A stretch of 64,000 bases of DNA. It comes from Ramazzottius varieornatus (Eukaryota; Tardigrada; Eutardigrada; Parachela; Ramazzottiidae). Positions 57,001-64,000 of this stretch are shown here, piece after piece. Position numbers and translations under genes: made by a program. Below the pieces are notes generated by a model that saw nothing but the letters and a program-made list of their open reading frames with translations, had not been told where the DNA came from and did no database searches. Each line of letters opens with the position of its first letter. The stretch's first letter is position 1. The stretch spans positions 1,731,135 through 1,795,134 of the forward strand of contig BDGG01000009.1 in assembly GCA_001949185.1 (NCBI GenBank), written 5' to 3'.

Positions 57001-60000
57001 GACAGCGGTACGCGAAGACCCGTTCAGGTAGGCCATCTCGATCTGCTTCGTCTGACCGTCGATCCAGAATAAGCGCTCGTGGATCCACTCTACTGCGATA
57101 CCGCGCGGATCGTGCACGTTCGAAATCTGACAAAAAGCAAGTATTCAAACACCAATTGTCAATTTCCACTAAATGCTATATGGCAGCTCGGCAAACTAAC
57201 TGGACAAGATTCATTTTCCAAGTGGCGCACGCTCTCACCCAACAAGACCGAAAGTGTGCGCCACTTGAAAGAGGAGACTTTCCAGTCTGACTGTGTTTCC
57301 CCAACTGGCAGACGTTTCTAGTGTTGATGGATGCCTCCGTCGGGAAGAATAGGATCTTGTCGAGTTTGTTTGCCGTGCCTGCCATATCCAGCAAAAGTAT
57401 GTCCCGAGCGTTGCTCACCAATGGGATGGGCTCGCTTCGGTCAAAGTCGCCGCGTTCCTTTCTTTTCTTGGGCAAGGTCTGCTTGTAGATGACATGGTTT
57501 TCGCGACTGCTCCAGTAGAGCGTGGCGTCACTGGGGTTCCTGAAGTTGACGTCGACAAAGTTGATGCGGTCGTCCTTTAGTTCCATCAGTTGTCGGTACT
57601 CTCCGCGGCGATGGTAGGGGTCTAGACTGCGCAGTTGATTCTGTTCGGCTACCAGCAGCGTAGCAGGCGCTCCAGCAGCCACACAGCTCTTCAGGCCGTT
57701 ACGCCCATGCTGCTCAAGACGGTAGTCGCTGTCGCAGCTACAAGTGAAACGCTCCCTCTCACCATCCCAGGTGCAGCGTTGCGAGCAGTAACCGTACCGC
57801 TCACACGGATTCACATTACAGCTTTCTTCATCTGTGGAAAGTCAAACCTAGTCCACAAAATGCCTCTCCCTGATTGAAGGCCTGACAAACAAGCTGAAGA
57901 AGAAGAAGATTCAAGTGGCGCACACTTTTAGCCAATGATACTGAAAATGTGCGCCACTTGAAAGAACAAGCTTGCCTATCGTCCATTTGAAGTGCGTAAA
58001 GTTTTAAGCTGTACTCGTACCCGAGTTGTCGCCGCAATTGTCGACGTTATTACAAAGGTCCTTCAGGGTGGTCAAACAGCGGCCATTCGTACAGCGGAAA
58101 GCGCATGTCGGTTGACAGTTCATCTCGTCACTAGCGTCGGCGCAGTCTTGGCGTTTGTCGCATCGTTGAGACTGCAGAATGCAAGCACCAGAGCCACATC
58201 GAAATCTGTCGGCCGTACAGGGAAGTGTGGCACACACTTCTCTTTGCTCGTCCGTTTTATCTCCGCAGTCATCTACCAAGCACAAACATCATCATCCAAA
58301 GACTTTGCATTGCAGAGAGAGAGAGAGAGAGAGCTGACGAGAATTACCTTGACCATCGCACAGCCATGTTCGCGGCACACAGTGCTTGTTCTTGCATGTA
58401 AACTCGTCCGCTGCGCAAGCATGCTCACAGTGTACTTCGTCACTGGAGTCTCTACAAGCAGAAAGGGCCGATCAGAAGCCGCAGGGTACATGGAAGGCTG
58501 GTTTGGCCCAGTGTAGAGCGCACCTGCAGTCGAAGACGCCATCGCACAGAAACTTGTCAGGAATACAGCTGCTGTTGTCGGCACAGGGGCTGTAGCCTTC
58601 GGGACAGGCGCTGCTACAGTTCACCTCGTCGCTGCCATCCTGGCAGTTTGCTTCTATAGGAAATAGAAATACGGTCAGCAAGTGCTAGGGAAATGTCCAG
58701 GCTTCTTTTCTGACCTCCATCGCAGCGTAGTCTCATATCGAGACAGCGATCGCCACAAGCAAATTCCGTCGGCCCACAGGCAATGCCGCACATCTGCTGC
58801 TTCTCGTCGCTGCAGTCCAAGCAGTCACCTGAGTAAAGAACGGCTTTTAGGTGAAGCCATGGGGTTGAAGGCTAATTGGCAAAAGGGAACGTACATTCTT
58901 CATCGCAGGTCCATTTCTGCGAGATGCATTGGGAGTTGTTACACTGGAAGTGCGTCGCCAGATCGCATTTCTCCGACAGCTCTTGGCACTTTCCCGCCGT
59001 ACAGTTCCCAACCGTCTGCTCCATACTGGAGCAGTTCCGCTCGTCCTCAGTGTCAGCACAGTCAGCCTTGCCATCGCAAACCTGACTTCGTGGAATACAG
59101 CGGTTGGAATGCGGACACTTGAACTGGTTGGCCAGACATGAATAAGACGCTGCACACCAACAAAAATTAGCTGCTTATATCATCACATCGCATCACATCG
59201 CATCACATCAAAAGAAGGAAGCCTCCTTACAGCAATCGAGGAACGTCTCGTCGGAGCCATCCATGCATTCCTTCACACCGTTGCAAATACTTGTTGGATG
59301 AAGGCACTTCCCTGTATCGTTTGTACATTGGAATTGGCCCGCAAGACAGGTGAAGTTCCGCCTGCAGCCCACTTCGTCCTCACCGTCTCCACAGTCATCC
59401 TGTAGGAAACGCAGCGAAGCTTGATTACTTCCGTTCTTTGACGAGCAAGTCGGACGCTGATTGGCAGGCCTGTAAACGGAACGTACCACATCGTTTTCCA
59501 AGTGAAGCACGTTTCCGGTTAGTAACAGGGAAAATGTGCGCCACTTAATACAACGATCTTGTACGTCTCGTTTGCCGACCACAGGATGACAAACCTGTTT
59601 ATCGCACTGCCACCATTTCGGTATACATTTGAACATATTCTTGCAGACAAAGTGTGCGTTGGAACAGTTTGGTTGACACTTTCTGCCGTCCTCGTCCAGG
59701 ACAAAGTTCTCAGGGCAAGCACAGACACTGGTCACCGGGGTTCGCGAACTGTTGCTTGGTTTGAGCAAGCACAGGTTGCCACATTTTGCACTGGAATTCC
59801 TTCCGCAAGGGTTGGGGTAACTTACTATAGTAGGGAAAAAACACAAAACTATGAAGGTAGGTACCGAGACAGGTTTGCCCGTGATGGAAAGCCAACTTAC
59901 GAGGACTTTGTCGGTATGGATGGAAGACCTGAATGTCCATCGGACGATGGGCCGCAGCTTCTTGGACGTCGGTTAGCTCCATGCCAGAGAACTTGTTGGC

Positions 60001-63000
60001 CTTGTGGATCTGCTTGGTCTCCCAGTCTGTCCAAAAGAGGTAGTCTTCGAAGACCGACAGGGCGAAGACGTGGTGTAGATGATCGGGTCTTTGATGATCA
60101 TTCTGCATGATGCGCCGACGATGCTGCAGGTTCAAGTCGGCCATGGCCATGTAGTCCAGCTTCGCATCGGCCCAGAAAATCGTGTTCGTAACGTAGTCAA
60201 TAGCTGCAGAAAGTAGAAAAACCATTAAGCATTATTCTTTCGGATAATGAATGTCGGCAAATGAACTTTCCCAGTTCGTCTGCAAGTGGCGCACACTCCC
60301 AGTTAGTTACAGGGAAAACATGCGCCGCTTGTAATGACGATTTGGGCGAGATCATTTGTCGACGTCCCAAGTCTCTGGCCAAAGATTCTCACTGAGAGCG
60401 TTGGGCCAGCCCAGTTCTGTGCGATCCAGTTCAAGGCGGAAGACGTTGGAGCCGTCAAGGCCCATCTTGCCGATATGAGGCCTGCTTCCCCAGTCCGTCC
60501 AGTACAGGTATCCATGATGAGGGTCGACCACAACGGCTCGGGGCTCCTGCAGACCCTCTCGAAGAAGAATCTTCCTCGAGCCGCCATCCAATGTTGAGAC
60601 TTCGATCGTGTCGGTTCCCTTGTCGCACCAGTAGAGGTTCTTGCCGATCCAGTCAACTGCGATACCATCAGGGTTGTGTACCGTCGTCGAGTGGAGAGTG
60701 TGAACTTTGTCTACTGCATCGGCCATGCACCACTTGTTGATGGAACTACCGGACGATGTCACATCTGCCCAAAGGAAATATTCCAAGGAATATAAGCCCC
60801 AAAAACTCCTTTTCAGAAACTCATTTTAAAACAGCAGAAAATAGTACAGATGTTCTGATCAAATAGGAGCTCGGCTACGCATTCGACCAGATCGTCCCAA
60901 ACTGGCGCACGCCTCCGGCCAATATCACAGTAAAACTTGCGCCACTAGGGAAAACGATTTGGGGAGAGCGTGTTTACCGACCATGTACATATCAGCATAC
61001 TATCTAGATTGCTGGCTGGTAAGTTATTCGTACCTGACCAGAAGAGGCACTGGGTGCTCCATTCAAAGTCCAGTGCGACGGCGTTTGTCAGGTTGGCCCT
61101 GACCACGCCCTTCTGGTTACCCGAGAAGCTGACGTTACGGATAAAGTGCTTGTTCGAGTAGATGAGTGTCGGTTGGATGTGGCTGCTTGCCTTGCAGGAT
61201 CGTCCTCCGTTTATGGGACTGTAGCCGATGGCGCAAACACAGCGGAAACTTCCGATGGTATTGTAGCAGTAGTGACTGCATGGGAAGTCCGCACACTCGT
61301 TGTAATCAACGCACTCGCCCGACGTGTTGCTGATGGTGTAACCCCGGTCGCATTTGCACAAATGCCCTCTGGATTTCTCGATACACTTGCCGTAGGGCCC
61401 ACAGGGGTTACTGGCGCAATCCCGAATGTCACACATGGTTTCCTACACAAAATTTTGGTGGTTATTCACGTCACGGCAACATTGATGGATCATGAAAGCC
61501 TGGCAAACAAACTCGGCAAGAGTGGTTTTTTCAACTAGCGCCCATTTCTAGTGTTATTAACTGGAAGGGTGCGCAACTTGAAGAAGTAACCCTGTAGCAT
61601 TTGTTTGCCTAAATCGCCAATATCTTTCTTGATCTTCTGTCAATATCTACTTAATCGTATTCAGAGCGATTGATTTATTCAGTTTGTCCGAGCAAGAGAA
61701 GAGATTAGGGCGTACATCGGAAAGGTCACCACAGTCGTCGTTGTTATTACACAGCAGGGCGTCGTCGTCCAAGCACTTTCCGTTCTGGCATCGGAAACTG
61801 GAGGATGGGCAGGTGGCGTTGAGCGCCTTCGGTAACTTGTTCTCCTCAGTGCTATTCTGCAGACTCCATGGGTCGTTTCCCTTCTCGGGAAACATTTCGT
61901 CGGAATTATCGCCTATCAAAACTTGACATCAGCCAAAAAGTATACAGAGAAAAATGACGAATTTGCAACGCTTACCGCAGTCGTCGTCCTTATCGAGAAC
62001 AAATTCTTTCGGGATGCACCTAGAACCGTCCAAAATGTTTGGTGATGATTGGTTAATGTTATACGGTTGGTGATCCTTGCGAGTAAATGCAAGACTTGCC
62101 GATTGTTTTTACAGCGAAACTCGTTGAAGGAGCATCTGGAGATGGATTCACAGTGGTCAGTCTCGTCGGATGAGTCTGCAGGACCACAGTCGACCTCTGA
62201 AACGAGCATCCGACGATAATGAGCAATTTAAACCCTGCAATAACTAATCTTTAGTACTGTACCTCCATCACAGCGCCAGTCTGCGGGTATGCATAAGCCG
62301 GAAATGCGGCAGCGGAAGTCCGATTGCGAACAATTGGTCTTTTGGCACAAGTCCAGTGCTTCGTCCTCTCCGCCTTCGCATTCGGGGTTGCCATCACACT
62401 TCCAGCTGGAAGGTATGCAGGAGCCGTCGAGGCACTGGAACGACTCTAAGGGACACTTTGTGGCACAGGCAGACTCGTCAGAGTTGTCGAAACAGTCTAG
62501 TTCGCCGTCGCATACCCATCTGCAAATGAGGCTATGAAGAATGCTGAGACAAATACAGCTGGACTTTACGTACATTTTTGGTATACATCCTTGGCCGTTC
62601 AGACATCGAAAGCTGTCGCTACTACAGGGCAAGGGTGTGGTCTTTTCCAGGTTGCTGCAGTTTGTCTCATCACTCCAGTCCCCGCAATCGTTATCTACAA
62701 ACACAGAACTTGCACTTCATTTTCACTTCCATGTTGACTACACGAACCTGACTTACCTCCGTCGCATTTCCATTCCGGCAGGAAGCTACAAAAGACCTTG
62801 AGTTAGGCCAAGCAAATAAAGTCAGAGTGGTCGGTGAAGAGCACTTTTATTCTTACCACATGGCAGAGTTAGGACAGGGAAGCATATCCCTTCCGTCGGG
62901 CGTCGTTTCGCACTTCCGGCCCTGGCATCCGACTTCATCACTGAAATCCCCACAGTCTTGTTCCCCTTAAAGACAAAATTCCTTGATGTCTCATTCGTTT

Positions 63001-64000
63001 GGAAAGCAGACAAAAAAAGACCAACCGCGACAAATGACTTCAGGCAGATCATTTTCTCTAGTGGCGCACACTTTCGGCACCACGAAGTAGGCAAAGGTGG
63101 GCCATAAGGATAAGGATCAAGGTGAAATCGTTTCGCAGATATTGCTTACCATCGCAGCGGTACTCAGACTTGATGCATTGTCCATTGCTCTTGCATCGGA
63201 ACTCGTTGTCACTGCAGGTGCAGCCAGCTTCATCCGACCCGTCTGAGCAGTCTTGCAGCTTGTTACACCGACCTGCCTCCGATATGCACATTCCGCTGCT
63301 ACAGCGGAACTGCTCTTTGGCACATCCAGGAGCCACGAGCCCGGCTTCGCAGTTGTGTCCATCGGCAAGTAGCTTACGGCTGTTGAAGCATCGACAGGTG
63401 GTCCCTCGGCCATCTTCCGAGGGAAGACATATTTCAGCACAACCACCATGGGACTTGTGGCAGGGGTTCAAAGTGCAGTCTTGACTGCTGTCCGACACGG
63501 CGATGATGCCCATGGGCTGTCGACCCAGGTTCCCCTTGATCTTTGTTACATCTAGACCAGTGTACTTGTTGGCCCGAACTATGGCTCGTAATATCCAGTC
63601 CGTCCAGAAGATGTGCTCGCCGTAAACGGCTAAGGCAAAGGGATGCCGAACACTGTCCCACAACAAAACCTACAAATCGAACAAACTTGAAGAAACTATA
63701 CAGGACCCTTGTCTCAAATGGCGCACGTTATCATTATTTTGGGCTGAAATTGTGCGTCACTTGAAAAGATTATTTAGAGAAGGAACAGACTTTTCGTTCC
63801 GAGCCATCGAAGCGCGCCCGTTCGATCTTGTCCAGCAGAGCATCGGCCCAGAACAAAAACTGACTTCTGTGGTCTATGGTAATTGCATTGGGTGTCTTTA
63901 TGTCTGTGAAGATGATCGTTTCTAAGTTCATCCCATCAAAGCTGGCTCGCTGAATGCATGGACGATCTTTGTTCCAGTTGGTCCAGTATAGCTTCTGTGC
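54078..64000 (-). CDS. LDL receptor-related protein, LRP1-like (3' part; runs off the window)
   Basis: LRP1-type receptors take up many ligands by clathrin endocytosis. Read from the right edge: YWTD beta-propeller repeats (64000-63798, then 63669 on, [13 protein letters not shown]) and an EGF module. LDLa modules follow from about 63330 to 61740 (for example [22 protein letters not shown]). Next come an EGF pair (61440-61250), a propeller (61250-59912: [33 protein letters not shown]) and EGF (59824-59700). Then LDLa (59700-58022), EGF (57832-57700), a propeller (57700-56486: [26 protein letters not shown]) and about eight EGF modules (56400-54709). One membrane helix ([19 protein letters not shown]) precedes a cytosolic tail with NPMF and FANPVYES, the latter an NPxY signal. 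That order matches the C-terminal half of LRP1. About 25 exons are visible. The 5' part lies beyond 64000. Confidence 0.9.
54602..54649. repeat. GTGGCGCAC hairpin repeat, copy 6
   Basis: LRP intron just upstream of the transmembrane exon. The left arm (CATCGGCGCATGCTG) is degraded; the right arm GCGTGCGCCACTTG is intact, followed by ATAACGATCTGGGTGAAATC. Confidence 0.65.
55440..55489. repeat. GTGGCGCAC hairpin repeat, copy 7
   Basis: LRP intron between EGF-coding exons. The 12-base arms CAAGTGGCGCAC / GTGCGCCACTTG are perfect; the loop reads AGCCTATAACGGTAGG. Confidence 0.8.
57219..57267. repeat. GTGGCGCAC hairpin repeat, copy 8
   Basis: LRP intron. The 12-base arms are perfect, with CACCCAACAAGACCGA in the loop. 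The outer arms GGCAAACTAAC on the left and CTGTGTTTCCC on the right are diverged. Confidence 0.8.
57912..57960. repeat. GTGGCGCAC hairpin repeat, copy 9
   Basis: LRP intron. Best conserved copy: CAAGTGGCGCACACTTTTAG pairs with CTGAAAATGTGCGCCACTTG, around CCAATGATA. Confidence 0.85.
59499..59547. repeat. GTGGCGCAC hairpin repeat, copy 10
   Basis: LRP intron. The left arm is CAAGTGAAGCACG (changed), the right arm ATGTGCGCCACTT. ATCGTTTTC precedes it and ACAACGATCT follows. Confidence 0.75.
60282..60331. repeat. GTGGCGCAC hairpin repeat, copy 11
   Basis: LRP intron. Shows the full outer arms: GTCGGCAAATGAAC at 60252 on the left and GATCATTTGTCGAC at 60350 on the right, giving a unit of about 110 bp. 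Confidence 0.85.
60899..60949. repeat. GTGGCGCAC hairpin repeat, copy 12
   Basis: LRP intron. The arms AAACTGGCGCACGC and CTTGCGCCACTAG have two mismatches; loop GGCCAATATCACAG. Confidence 0.7.
61532..61580. repeat. GTGGCGCAC hairpin repeat, copy 13
   Basis: LRP intron. Core arms are diverged (CAACTAGCGCCCAT / GGGTGCGCAACTTG), but the outer arms GGCAAACAAAC (61502) and CATTTGTTTGCC (61598) are clear. Confidence 0.7.
63058..63104. repeat. GTGGCGCAC hairpin repeat, copy 14
   Basis: LRP intron. The left arm CTAGTGGCGCACAC is good; the right arm has decayed to GGTGGGCC. Confidence 0.6.
63715..63763. repeat. GTGGCGCAC hairpin repeat, copy 15
   Basis: LRP intron nearest the window edge. Arms CAAATGGCGCACGT and TTGTGCGTCACTTG; loop includes TTTGGGCTGA. 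Confidence 0.7.

Overview
This is nuclear DNA from an animal, most likely an invertebrate with a compact, intron-rich genome. The genes are split into short exons with GT-AG introns, mostly about 50-150 bp. The gene set is metazoan: an LRP1-type lipoprotein receptor, mucin-type GalNAc transferases, a CRAL-TRIO tyrosine phosphatase, a Zucchini-like phospholipase D, a ciliary kinesin and an IFT-B subunit. A run of N (7043-7092) shows it is a draft assembly. I cannot name the species. Exon coordinates and splice sites were read by eye and may be off by a few bases.

Layout, left to right. 1-3.6 kb: a decayed PIF/Harbinger transposon with a transposase remnant (+) and a Myb/SANT-like accessory ORF (-). 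3.95-5.3 kb: IFT52 (+). 5.56-7.82 kb: TAF1B (-), with an inverted repeat and an assembly gap in one intron. 8.3-10.5 kb: PTTG1IP (+), carrying a PLD6/Zucchini-like gene on the opposite strand inside one intron. 10.6-12.3 kb: a 5'-truncated non-LTR retroelement (-). 12.5-17.1 kb: a kinesin-9 gene (-) whose motor has degenerate switch motifs. 17.3-18.9 kb: a LIV-1 type ZIP zinc transporter (-). 19.8-21.8 kb: unidentified relic coding sequence. 22.2-25.6 kb: first GALNT7/10-like gene (+). 26.3-27.0 kb: unknown gene (-). 27.2-29.9 kb: a broken DDX39/UAP56 helicase copy (-) that reads straight into a 5'-truncated retroelement. 30.6-33.9 kb: PTPN9 (+). 34.2-36.7 kb: a ZDHHC palmitoyltransferase (-). 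36.7-41.2 kb: gene-poor, partly AT-rich DNA. 41.2-43.8 kb: second GALNT7/10-like gene (+). 44.2-44.9 kb: a 670-bp inverted-repeat element. 45.4-47.3 kb: OTUB1 (+). 47.5-48.5 kb: FCF1 (-). 49-52.7 kb: sparse DNA with a second relic similar to the one at 20-21.8 kb. 52.8-53.8 kb: NOL12 (+). 54.1-64.0 kb: the 3' part of an LRP1-like receptor (-), running off the right edge.

The genes do not form one pathway; this is an ordinary gene-dense stretch of animal chromosome. There are local themes: two cilium genes (IFT52, kinesin-9), three nucleolar or ribosome-making genes (TAF1B, FCF1, NOL12), and secretory or surface proteins (two GALNTs, ZIP, DHHC, LRP). Several pairs converge with under 300 bp between stop codons (IFT52/TAF1B, PTPN9/ZDHHC, OTUB1/FCF1, NOL12/LRP), and TAF1B/PTTG1IP are divergent.

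The most striking unexplained feature is a family of near-palindromic repeats with arms close to CAAGTGGCGCAC ... GTGCGCCACTTG. I count 15 copies, nearly all intronic, ten of them inside the LRP gene. At least four further inverted-repeat element types sit in introns or intergenic DNA.
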